Assembly: GCA_025201345.1 (NCBI GenBank)
Contig: JAIXMG010000024.1
Coordinates: 62,001 to 126,000, forward strand
From: Thamnidium elegans
Lineage: Eukaryota; Mucoromycota; Mucoromycetes; Mucorales; Mucoraceae
Reading direction: 5' to 3'
Length of the DNA: 64,000 nt
The notes beneath the pieces are model-generated. The model was not told where the DNA came from. It worked only from the letters and a program-made list of their open reading frames with translations, and searched no databases. Made by a program: the position numbers and the translations under genes. Below are positions 1 through 11,144 of the stretch, piece after piece (the first letter of the stretch is position 1; every line of letters starts with the position of its first letter).

Positions 1-76
1 AGTAAAAAGAAAAACCAACTCCATAGACATATATATACAACTGGAAATAACAATAAAAAAAAATTAAAAAAATCGT

Positions 77-1275
77 TTACCAATCATTTACTTTGCAAGG
101 ATTGATAGTTCTTCCTTTTGTAGCGAAAGAAGTACCATCAAGACTAAACTTCCAGTTATGCTTGGAACAGATGAGAGTATTTCCAACAACTTGCCCCCAA
201 GTGGATAGATCTACTTTTTTATGAGGACAAAATCTATCTGCTTCATAAACTGAACCATCCGTAGTTTGTACTCTAATTCGATTGGCACTGACAGGTTGGA
301 TAGGACGACCAGTAAATACTTTAGGTTTTGTCATGGCAACAGGATTGCATGATTTATCATCACATTCAGATTCACTACTGCTACTACTACTGCTAGAACT
401 ACTGCTACTACTACTAGAACTACTGTTCATAACAGACGTCTTGTTTGTATTTGGTACAGTGATTGGATCATTTTCAGAGAAAGAAACCGACTTCTTTCTA
501 GTTGAATTGATAGCTTTTGATTGAATTAATGTGTCATCTTGTACATTTAAATTTTGAATTGTATTTCGAATTGTTTCAGGATCTTCACTAACAACTCCTT
601 CAGTAAATAAGGGTTCAAAATCTTTACTGACAACAGGCTCTCCCAACTTTCGCTTTTTATCTTTATTTTCTTTCTTTTCCTTCTTGTACTTTTTCTTCTT
701 TTCTTTTTTCTCCTTCTTCTTTCTAGATTTTTTATCTTCAGTTTCCTTGGTCTTTCTAGTAGGATCTAATGCATTTCTTAATAGGTCTTTAACCAATGGC
801 AACAAATCAATTGCTTTCCAGCTACTGTTGGATAATTCGCGTAAATCACTTATCTGTATTGAGGATAAGTCATGAGATTTTTTTTTAAAAATAAAATAAA
901 AAGGGTAATCGCTCTTACATAATACAACCTATTGTTTTCCAAGGTTACAATATCTTGTGAAATCTGGTCGTCGGACCATTTACGGTCTTTACCAATCTGT
1001 TCCAACAAGGTGGAAGTTCTCTATTTAAGGTGATTAGATAAATAATATATATATATATATATATATACATATATATTGGTATATTGAATTATATACCATG
1101 GAATCGGGTAATGGAATATATTGATTATCTGAAATCAATGAAACAAATTGAATAAAATAAACATTTATATATTACACAATGTTTTATATATACCATTTGA
1201 GGTAGAACCTTGTGAAGAAAGTCCCGAAGCCAAATAGCTTTCAAAAATGTTGAAACCACCTTTATTTTTACCCAT
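77..1275 (-). CDS. Rieske-like [2Fe-2S] domain protein
   Basis: Predicted 330-aa protein from four exons on the minus strand: 1275-1194, 1128-1097, 1020-919 and 853-77. Frame is continuous through all three GT-AG introns. The N-terminal 100 residues look like a small helical domain. A very Lys-rich stretch and a long Ser run follow. The C-terminal 50 residues hold a Rieske-type ligand pattern, CPH near 281-283 and CSKH near 301-304, which would bind a 2Fe-2S cluster. The usual Gly after the first His is replaced by Lys. No signal peptide or membrane segment is visible, so a soluble cytosolic or nuclear protein is likely. Function is unknown; electron transfer or a structural cluster are both possible. 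The cluster-ligand call is good, the biological role is not. Confidence 0.75.
1044..1067. repeat. (TA)n run inside an intron
   Basis: Alternating TA tract within the second intron of the Rieske-like gene. Similar tracts recur across the window (about 13923, 19614, 21496, 39239). Confidence 0.7.
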
Positions 1276-1580
1276 TGTATGTGCGTGTTTGTATATGTGT
1301 GTGTGTGAAAATAATGTATGTGAAAGATAAAAAAAAAAAAAAAAGAGAGGGGGGGTAAAAAAAGGTTAAGGGTGACTTGCTTTTCTTCTGGTATGTGTGT
1401 GTGTGTGTGTGTGTTAAAATAGAGGAACGGCTGTGATAAAAAGCCAAGCCCAATCGTGATACACGCGTAAGATCAGCATACATGTTTATTGTAAATAGAA
1501 CGAAAATCATCGTCTTTTTTTTTATTTTTTTTTTTATGTGTGTTTTTAAAATATAATACAGTTTTTTTGTTGTTGTTTAT
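1276..1580. other. Intergenic, between two co-oriented minus-strand genes
   Basis: About 300 bp separating the desaturase 3' end from the Rieske-like start. It contains an A-run near 1330-1344, a G7 run near 1348-1354 and a (TG)n run near 1391-1414. No coding signal is seen on either strand. Confidence 0.6.
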
Positions 1581-3149
1581 TTAGTGAGCGTGTTGCTTTT
1601 CACCAGCCCAAATATCGGCGTTGTTTTTTGCTACTTCCTTCATAAAAGTAACTTGGTCAGCAACCGACTTGAGAGTACCAAGAACAACACCGTTACCAGT
1701 AGAGAAATTATACATGTAATAATGAAGGCCTACTTCATCACAGAATTGACGAACCAAAGGTACACAATCTCTTAAATTATGTCTTGGAATTCTAGGGAAT
1801 AAATGGTGAACAGCTTGGTATTGAAGACCACCGTGGAACCAGTCTAACCATTCAGGACAGTCAACGTCCATAGTCGTACGTAACATTTTTGCAGGAAATG
1901 GTTCATTGGGGCCTTTATCTTCAGTTGACATACCAAAATGAGATAAAGTGATTTGAACATGAAGAGGGAAAGTGAGCATATAAGAAACAAAGATATAGGC
2001 AATACGGATATTCCAACTAGGAAGAGTGGATAACAAAGCACTAAACCAAATAAAGAAGAAGGTGATACCGGATAATTCAAGCATTCTATTACGTACATTC
2101 TTTGCTGTAAAGAGGTAAACAAACGATAATCTATGTAAATTAAATCGACCAAATGATAATACAAGGTAATACATATAATGTTGGTATCTAATAAATAATT
2201 TTGAAGCAGCATCAAACGGAATAACGCGTTTGTAATAAGTTGAGTAAATATTGTTGAAAAACTTGTTGGTAATAGCCAAAAAGGGTAAATGTTGAATATC
2301 AGGGTCATGTTCAGGATGATTTGTTACAATATGATGAACATTATGATTATCTTTCCACCAACCAATACTGAGTCCACCAATAAAATCAGCAATAATAATA
2401 CCAATAATATGATCAATTTCACTTTTACCAGTAATACCATTATGACCTGCATCATGAGCTGCAAATACAAGTTGATGCCAGAATCCTGCCAAAAAGGCTG
2501 CTCCCACCATATAATGCCATGTTTGTGTACCATATAAAGTAAACCACAGCGATAAAAAGAGTAGAGACGCATAACGACAACCTTCTTTAGCATATTTATA
2601 ATAATTACATTTAAATAATCCACGCGTATGAATTTCTTGTTCTAATTTACGGTAAGCTTCTCTTATCTTGACATTGTCCAGGTCCTGCTGAGCTTTCAAG
2701 TCTTGTACAAGATCTTTTGCGTGATGTTTATATAACTCTTCAATAGCATCGTCATAAGCTTTTACGCTCATTCCTCCTTCCCAAGTAAGTTCAAGTACAG
2801 GTTCCTTCTGCTGTTGCTGTATGTTTTGTTGTTGTTTTGTTTTTTTAAAAGCGGTCTTTGGTGCAGGCATATTTGGCATATAGTCACCCAAATAATACAA
2901 GTTGATCATCTTTTCATAAACTTTTGGTGGATGCATTGAACGAATCTCATCCGTCACATCTCTACCAAGTGCGCTAGCTAAAGCGGCTTCACCACCAGGA
3001 TGCTTGGCAATAAAGTTATTGACCTTGTATACCTTTGACTCATAAACAAATAACTTGTCACCTTGTTTAATAAGTTCCTGAAACTTGTCTTCAGTTATTA
3101 CCGAGCGCGTTGAATTTGTCAACACATCAGATACCGTATTAGGTGGCAT
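1581..3149 (-). CDS. Cytochrome b5-fused front-end desaturase (delta-8 sphingolipid / delta-6 fatty acid type)
   Basis: Intronless 522-aa protein. The N-terminal cytochrome b5 domain carries HPGG at 50-53 and a second haem His near 73. The membrane desaturase domain has the three histidine boxes: HDAGH at 232-236, HNVHH at 269-273 and QAVHH at 445-449. The last starts with Gln, the hallmark of front-end desaturases. The enzyme would sit in the ER and insert a double bond between the carboxyl end and an existing bond, using electrons from the fused b5. The block after box 2 (TNHPEHDPDIQHLPF) resembles sphingolipid delta-8 desaturases, but related delta-6 acyl desaturases share it, so the substrate is uncertain. 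The start is the first ATG after a CT-rich leader (plus-strand purines 3165-3235). Confidence 0.93.
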   Translation of the reverse strand: MPPNTVSDVLTNSTRSVITEDKFQELIKQGDKLFVYESKVYKVNNFIAKHPGGEAALASALGRDVTDEIRSMHPPKVYEKMINLYYLGDYMPNMPAPKTAFKKTKQQQNIQQQQKEPVLELTWEGGMSVKAYDDAIEELYKHHAKDLVQDLKAQQDLDNVKIREAYRKLEQEIHTRGLFKCNYYKYAKEGCRYASLLFLSLWFTLYGTQTWHYMVGAAFLAGFWHQLVFAAHDAGHNGITGKSEIDHIIGIIIADFIGGLSIGWWKDNHNVHHIVTNHPEHDPDIQHLPFLAITNKFFNNIYSTYYKRVIPFDAASKLFIRYQHYMYYLVLSFGRFNLHRLSFVYLFTAKNVRNRMLELSGITFFFIWFSALLSTLPSWNIRIAYIFVSYMLTFPLHVQITLSHFGMSTEDKGPNEPFPAKMLRTTMDVDCPEWLDWFHGGLQYQAVHHLFPRIPRHNLRDCVPLVRQFCDEVGLHYYMYNFSTGNGVVLGTLKSVADQVTFMKEVAKNNADIWAGEKQHAH

Positions 3150-5602
3150 TTGACTAGTATTAAACAGAAAGAAAAGAGAGTAAGAGAATAAAAGAAAGAA
3201 AAGAAAAGAAAAAAAAAAGAAAGAAAAAAAAAAAGGATAAAATATATAAATAGGAGTAGAATTAAGGGCAAAAAAAAAAACGGTGTGATACAGCTAAACG
3301 GAACCTCAAGAAGCCGCCAAGATGAGAAGTGGGGGGACTCTTGTGTATCTAATATTAATTAAATGACCAATGAATAAACTTGTGGTGTTTCAATTTGACT
3401 TTACTGATTGGTTTATAACTCTACACATATCGCATTGAAGCTTAAACAAAGCCCTATTCATACTTTAGTTTTATTCATGTGGCTTTGAATAGGATTACTA
3501 GTTAACTTTTTGTTGTTGCTGTCCTACCTTTACCCCTTTTTTCTGTATTTATGTTTTATATGTGTATACACTCACTACAACAAATAGATCTTCGTAAACC
3601 ATGGTTTATTATTATTATGTTATTTTAAAGATGCGCTTTGTGGGACAAGATCAGGTACTCCCCTTTTTTTTTACTTTAAGCATTTCTTGTTCACTTTACT
3701 GTATAAACCTTGTCATTTTATATGCAGGATCCTAAAATAAAACTAATAATAAAGAGAAATCCCCCCTGTACATATTTAAAAAATAAATAAACATGTAAAT
3801 AAAATGTATTTATATAATCTATAATTACACGGAAAAAAAAGAATAAAAAAAATGCGCACGTGCACTCAAGGGAAAGAAGGTCTTGATCCATCATTTATTT
3901 CCTATAAAGTGACGACCCAATTTACACAAAGTACAAGTCGTGGTGGATAATAATCAAGTACTTCTTTAAATCTAGATAAATGCACATGTACCACCCCTTA
4001 TTATCCCCCCCTTTTTTTTGTTCGTACTTTTTATGTGTGGAATACTATATTTTACTTTTTACTATTAGCAAAAAAAGAAATAGGATAGGCAATTTTCCTG
4101 ATCCAGTTACTGCCTTTGACCTGTAAACGAAATAGAATTCCCACTAGGGTTTTTATACCAGTGCTAGCTCGTAACGCTAAACCAAAACTACAACGGTCAT
4201 AGTAACCTTGGTAATTGGATACCATGACAACTCCGAAATTCCCTTTTGCTTCGCGGGATTTTTCCTTTTTACCAAAAGAGAGAAAAAGTCATCTCATGTG
4301 TAATCAAGATTTGAATAAAAGATGCCCTGCAGACCCCCCAAAACTGATTTATAGTAAATTGTGGCTGGAACTAACAACTAAAATAAGCCACTCTTTTTTG
4401 GTCCCTTGACAGCTATAATTGTTTATACATATAAACCAGGAACATTTTCTGTGAAACGATCTGACGCATGTGAGTGATCTACACATTTGCAACAAATGTA
4501 TAAACTCATCATATCTTGCCAACTGGCATATTTTTTATCTTCCATATAGTCGATATAGTAGTAACAAAATCAATTAAATATTACTTTTTTCTTTTTATTT
4601 TTTTTTTCTTTTTATTTTTTTTTTCTTTTTATTTATTTTTTCTTTTTACTAGTCAATCCTTCCATTTGTCTAAAGCAAACATAAAAAAGCCAAGTATACC
4701 AGTTACCGATTAAACAACTATTATTGGCTATGGAATAATTAAAGTTTACGATAAACTTTTTTTAAACCAATAAATATTTCTTTGATTTTTTTTTTTTGAA
4801 GGGTATATATACCGTTTTATATCTCTTGGTGGCTTTTATCAATAGAGTTTAACAATTGGATGGAAAAAAAGAGGCCCGGTTACCGAGAATAAAGCTAATT
4901 TCGTTGGGTTTTCAGATTTTTACTCCGTTTTCCCCACTACTTTTTTTTTTCTTCTGAAAACGAGAGCTAATAGGACTAATTATATGCACTTTTTTTGTTG
5001 TGTGTTCAAACTTTAAAAGCTCTTACAACTCTATTTGTATGGAGGTTTGTTATGTTTCATACAAATATATGAAAGAAGAAAAAGAATCCTTTGGATCGAA
5101 AATTTAAACATCCATGATTACAAATACAGACCAAAAAAGCAAGTCATAGAAAATAGAAAATCATTTCAATTTCGATCTCGCTTTGTTTTTTTCCGGCATA
5201 CCAAGTGTAAGGTATGATTGAGTCACCGTAATAGATCTAATTTTACTAGAAAAAGAAGTACTCTTTATGAAAAAGAAAAAGTAAAGACAATCTTGACCGC
5301 AGTAAAAAAAAAAAAAAAAAAATAGCAAGTGAAAACGTAGGCATTTCCTAATATGTAGAAGATATACGTATCCCGTCAAAACTCAATTGACTTTTATAGG
5401 ACTATCGTTTAAGTTCTACTCAAGAAGCGACTTCTTTCTCCCGAAATTACTCCTTCGTTGGTGTACAAACCCATTAATCGGCAATTTAAAAAAAAAACCG
5501 TTTCATAGATCGAGTTTTTTTTTTTTATATAAATATAGGATTTAAAATTTTATTTGTAATAAATTTTTTTTTTGTTTTCTGTCAAATTTTTTTTTTACAA
5601 TT
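3150..5602. other. Long intergenic region between divergent genes
   Basis: 2.4 kb shared by the desaturase (-) and the PDR transporter (+). It holds an AG-rich tract at 3165-3235, many T/A homopolymers and three repeats of a ttttttctttttattt-like motif at 4587-4645. Short ORFs at 4215-4409 and 5035-5217 have biased composition and no recognisable domain. No tRNA or transposon could be recognised. Confidence 0.6.
5526..5537 (+). promoter_or_regulatory. Candidate TATA box of the PDR transporter
   Basis: TATATAAATATA lies about 65 bp upstream of the ATG at 5603, after a T-run. Position and match suggest a core promoter element. This rests only on sequence resemblance in an AT-rich genome. Confidence 0.35.
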
Positions 5603-8600
5603 ATGGATGAAAAAAATCATTTTCATCAAGTAGAAGACATACCAAGGATGCCAAATAGTACCCATCATCATACTGGCTCCGAAAGTACTGTTACTTCTAT
5701 GCAAGGAAATACATATGGCCATCAAGATACATTTGGTGAAACTGATGCAAATCAAGTTTGTGTTGAAGGTACATAAATAAAAAAAATAAAAAAAATTACC
5801 GCAAGATTTCTAAAAAAAATATATACTTGTATTATTTTAGATGCCAAATTGGAATATGAAGACCTTCGTCGTGAATTAAGTCGTATTAGTCAGCGCACTT
5901 CGCAATCTAAGGCCGAAGAAGGTGAAGCTGATTTAGAAGATTTTAAGCTTGACGAATTTTTACACGGTATCTCTAGAAAGCAAGATGAAGGCGGACATAA
6001 GCGTAAACATATTGGTGTCTCCTGGAGAAACTTACGTGTTGAGGTATTTATTTATTTATGTTTATTGAAAAAAAAAAATCGAGACCTAACTTTTATTTTT
6101 CTAAATAGGGTTTAGGAGCTGACGCTTATACAATTCCTACCGTCATCAGTAGTGTCACATCATTTTTTAAATTCTGGGAATACTTTGGAAAGAAAAAAGG
6201 CAGTACAAAAGTCATTATTGATGATCTTAGCGGTTGTTGTAAAGATGGAGAGATGCTTTTAGTATTAGGTCGTCCTGGTGCCGGTTGTACATCTTTTCTT
6301 AAAGTTATTTCCAACATGAGAGATTCATATACTCATATTGGCGGTGATATCAATTATGGTGGCATCGATCATAAAACTTTTGCTGAAAGATATAGAGGTC
6401 AAGTATGTTATAATGAGGAAGAAGATCAACATTATCCTACACTTACAACAAAGCAAACCCTTCAATTTGCTCTTCGCACCAAGATTCCTGGTAAACGTAC
6501 CGGAGGTGAATCAAGAGAAGAATTTGTTAATCGTATTTTATATATGCTTGGTAACATGTTGGGTTTAACAAAGCAAATGAACACACTTGTTGGTAATGCC
6601 TTCGTTCGTGGTCTTTCCGGTGGTGAACGTAAACGTCTTTCAATTGCTGAACAAATGACTACCAATAGTGCTGTCAATTGTTGGGATTGTTCTACTCGTG
6701 GTCTTGATGCTGCTTCTGCTCTTGATTATGTTCGTTCATTAAGAATTATGACCGATATCTTTGAAATTACAACTATTGCTACACTTTATCAAGCTTCCAA
6801 CAGTATCTTCAACTTGTTTGATAAGGTTCTTCTTTTGGATGAAGGGCACTGTATTTATTTTGGTCCTACTAGTGGTGCCAAACCTTATTTCGAAAACCTT
6901 GGATTTTATTGTCCTCCCCGTAAATCCATTCCTGATTTCTTGACAGGTCTTTGTAACCCTGCTGAGCGTGAATACAAACCTGGATTTGAAGACCGTGTAC
7001 CTAAGCATGCCTCTGAATTCCAACAAAGATATCGTGAATCTGATGTCTATCAATTAATGCTTCAAGATCTTGAAGAATATGAACGTTCAATCGAAAAGGA
7101 AAACAAAGCAGATACGTTTGAAGATGCTGTTCGTGAAGAACATCAAAAGCATGCCGGTAAAAGTGCTCCTTACATCGCTTCTTTCTTCCAGCAAGTAAAA
7201 GCACTTACTATTCGTGAACATCAACTTTTAATTAAAGATAGAGAGGCTCTTATCTCTCGTTACGGTACTATGCTTATTCAAGGTTTAATTACCGCCTCTT
7301 GTTTCCTTTTGCTTCCTTTGGATGGTGCTGGTGCCTTCTCTCGTGGTGGTGCTCTCTTCTTCTCTGCCATGTTTAACGTCTTTATCGCTCAATCTGAATT
7401 GGTTCGTTTCTTGATGGGCCGTCCCATCCTTGAAAAACATAAACAATACGCTCTTTACCGTCCATCTGCTTATTATATTGCTCAGGTAGCCATGGATATA
7501 CCTTATTGTGCTTGTCAAGTTATGTTGTATCAAATATGTTCTTACTTTATGATGGGTCTTAACTTGACTGCCGGTAAATTCTTTACTTCGTTTGTTATTT
7601 TATTCTTCTTGACTATGTGTATGACTGGTTTCTTCAGATTCTTTGGTTCAATTACCTCTAGTTTCTTCCTTGCCACTCAAATCACTGGTGTCTTGTTGAT
7701 TGCTACTACTTCTTATACTGGTTATACTATTCCTTTCCAAAAGATGTACCCTTGGTTATCTTGGATTTATTATATTAACCCCATTACTTATGCTTACAAG
7801 GCATTGGTTTCAAACGAAATGGCTGGTCAAATCTATTCTTGTGAAGGTCTTGGAAACGCTGTACCTTATGGTCCTGAATATACAAACTGGGACAACAAAG
7901 TCTGTGTTATTGCCGGTGGCACTCCTGGTGAGTCCTTTGTTCGTGGTGATGACTATCTTCGTGCTGCTTTCTCTTATAACGTTGAAGACCTTTGGGCCCC
8001 CGATATCGTTGTTGTTATTGCTTTCTTCATATTCTTTACTATCTTGACTGCTTTGTCCATGGAATATATCAAGTTATCCAAATCTGCTTCTCTTACCAAA
8101 CTTTATATCCCTGGTAAGGCTCCTAAGCCTCGTACTGCTGCCGAAGAAGATGAACGTCGTCTTAAGCAAGACAAGATTACAGATAATATGGATACCATCT
8201 CTACTGGTACCACTTTCTCATGGCAACATATCAATTATACTGTTCCTATTAAGGGCGGTAGCATTCAACTTTTGAACGATATTAATGGTATTGTTAAGCC
8301 TGGTCATTTAACCGCTTTGATGGGTTCTTCTGGTGCTGGTAAGACCACACTTTTGGATGTCCTTGCTCGTAGAAAGACCATTGGTACTGTTGATGGTAAC
8401 GTCTACTTGAACGGTGAATCCCTTATGACTGATTTTGAGCGTATTACTGGCTACTGTGAACAGATGGATGTTCATCAACCTGCTGTTACAGTTCGTGAAG
8501 CCCTTCGTTTCTCTGCTCATTTACGTCAACCTGAAGAAGTACCTGTTTCTGAAAAGAACGAGTATGTTGAACAAATCATTCAACTTTTGGAAATGGAAGA

Positions 8601-10104
8601 TATCGGAGATGCTCAAATTGGTCAAGTTGAATCTGGTTACGGTATCTCGATTGAAGAACGTAAACGTTTAACCATCGGTATGGAATTAGTCGGAAAGCCT
8701 CAACTTTTGTTCTTGGATGAACCTACCTCTGGTTTAGATGCTCAAAGTTCTTTCAATATTATTCGTTTTATTCGTAAACTTGCTGATGCAGGTTGGCCCG
8801 TTCTTTGTACTATTCACCAACCTTCTGCTATCTTGTTTGGATACTTTGATCATTTATTGTTGCTTGTTCGTGGTGGTAGAACCGCTTACTATGGTGAAAT
8901 TGGTCAAGACTCTCGTACCATGATTGAATACTTTGAAACTAACGGTGGACCCAAGTGTTCTCCTGATGCTAACCCCGCTGAATATATTCTTGAAGTTGTT
9001 GGTGCTGGTACTGCCGGTAAGGTTACCAAGGACTGGGCTGAAGTCTGGCAATCCTCTCCTGAATGTAAGGCTCTTGCTGAAGAGTTGGATGAGATTGATA
9101 GAAGTGCAGTTAAAAATCCTACACGTATTGCCAAAACCTATTCTACATCTTTAGCTACTCAATTCCGTCTTGTATACGGTCGTATGTCTCTTGCTTACTG
9201 GCGTTCGCCCCAATATAATATTGGTCGTTTCCTTAACCTTATGTTTACCTCTTTACTTACTGGTTTCACTTACTGGAAATTAGGACATTCTTCTTCTGAT
9301 ATGATGAACAAGATTTTTGCTTTGTTCGGTACCTTTATTATGTCCTTCACCATGATTATTTTGGCTCAGCCTAAATTTATGACTGAACGTATGTACTTTA
9401 GACGTGAATTTGCTTCTAGTTATTATAGTTGGCTCCCTTGGGGTGTTTCTGCCATCTTGGTTGAAATTCCTTATATTATCTTCTTTGCTGCTACTTTCAT
9501 GTTTGGTTTCTATTGGACTGCTGGTATGGAAAACACTGCTTCTTCTTGTGGTTACTTCTATATCACCTTTGTTGTTCTTGTCTGTTGGGCTGTTACATTA
9601 GGTTTCCTTATTGCCGCTGTGGCTGAACAACCTACTATGGCTGCATTGATTAACCCCTTGTTTATCTCTATCTTGATTCTTTTCTGCGGTTTGATGCAAC
9701 CTGCCAAAGCTATGCCTAAATTCTGGAGTTCTTGGATGTACTGGCTTGATCCTTTCCATTACTATATCGAAGGCCTTGCTGTAAACGAATTAGAAAACCT
9801 TAAAGTTATTTGTACCGAAGATGATTTATTCAGATTCACTCCTCCTGATGGTCAAACCTGTGGGGAATATACCGCTAGCTTCTTTAATACTGGTGCCCCT
9901 GGTTATATCGCTAACCCTGACGCAGTTTCACCTGAACAATGCGGATACTGTACTTATAAATCAGGACCTGAATTTTATGAAACTCAGTTGGGCTGGAGTG
10001 CCGCAAACAAGTGGCGTAATTTTGGTGTTCTTCTTGCTTTCTTTATTTTCAATATCTTGTTCTTCCTTGTTCTTGTTTACTGGAAGAGAAAGGGAAGACG
10101 TTAA
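5603..10104 (+). CDS. PDR-type (ABCG) full-size ABC multidrug transporter
   Basis: Predicted 1454-aa protein from exons 5603-5768, 5841-6043 and 6109-10104. Layout is the reversed (NBD-TMD)x2 of the fungal pleiotropic drug resistance family. NBD1 has the PDR-specific Walker A GRPGAGCT near 177-184, signature VRGLSGGERKR near 293 and the degenerate Walker B NCWDCSTRGLD. NBD2 has Walker A GSSGAGKTT near 863, a divergent signature (SIEERKRLTIG) and LLFLDEPTSGLD near 990. Six hydrophobic helices follow each NBD. The protein is expected in the plasma membrane, exporting hydrophobic drugs or lipids. One degenerate and one canonical site is normal for the family. The N-terminus starting MDEKNHF is chosen because all three exons join in frame. 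Confidence 0.95.
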
Positions 10105-11144
10105 AAAAAAACTACACACCTCTAATAACATTTATGTTAATTATTTATTTCAATTATCTTGATTATAATCACCCATTTACTTAGAATATACATTAATACA
10201 TTTCATACTTTGTAATAAAATACAATTTAATTATTTCATATTATATCAAACGCTTTTTATAGTGATTCCACTGCCAATTTAAGAATTTAGTATAGAAAAA
10301 AGGAAATGGGAAGACTTTTTTTTTTCTTACCCGTAAAAATATAAATCTCTTCGGAAAGAGAAACAGTGTATGAGACGACGAAGTAGAGAAATAAGGGTTC
10401 GCATACCGGAATAACCTCCTCCAGCTATAATTCCGTATGTAGCCTAAAAGACACACTAAGAAGGAAGTACTCGAAGAAAACTTATCAAGGACTAGTTCTT
10501 AGTTCAAGTATACCATAATATAACACAACTTCAGTAGCAGAAGAATTATAGTAGAAGAAGTTCAACCAGTAGAAAGTAGCCATTTGATATGGAAGTACCA
10601 CCCGGAAGCCATTCACACATAAAAGAACTTTCAGTATAAGGACGGAAGTCATCATACGATATATCGTGAAGGTATTAGTATAAAGACCACCAATTAAGGT
10701 ATAATATGTTATGCATTCTTACCATGTATAATCATAAATAATAATGCATAAAGAAAAAAAAAGGGGGTACTTTTTTTTTTATATTGAAATCATTGTTGTC
10801 AGTTTCATACGATAATTCCTGCTAAACATCTTATCCGGTAACCAGTTTTTTTCATACTTTTAACATTATCCACGATAAAAAATAAAGCCCTTTAAGATTC
10901 TCGTACTTGTTCATGATATTTAAAAGCCATTTTATTTTGTAAGAGTCAGCGAATTTAAGTTCACTAAATCCTTATATTGGTAATGGGACGACTGTAACTC
11001 AGCCTACCACTATTGGCGAGAATACGTCACAATGAGTTACTTGGCATTCTTTTTTCTTCTGACTAAAAAAAAAAGCCTGTTTTCCTGTAACACTATTTTT
11101 TTTTAAAAAAAACAAGAGAACAGCCTCTTTATATACGATAAAAC
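10105..11144. other. Intergenic, tandem orientation
   Basis: 1 kb between the PDR pump and the Ptm1-like gene, both on plus. The stretch 10460-10700 is rich in loosely repeated gaagta/agaag words and may be a decayed tandem repeat. No ORF with a recognisable domain is present. Confidence 0.5.
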
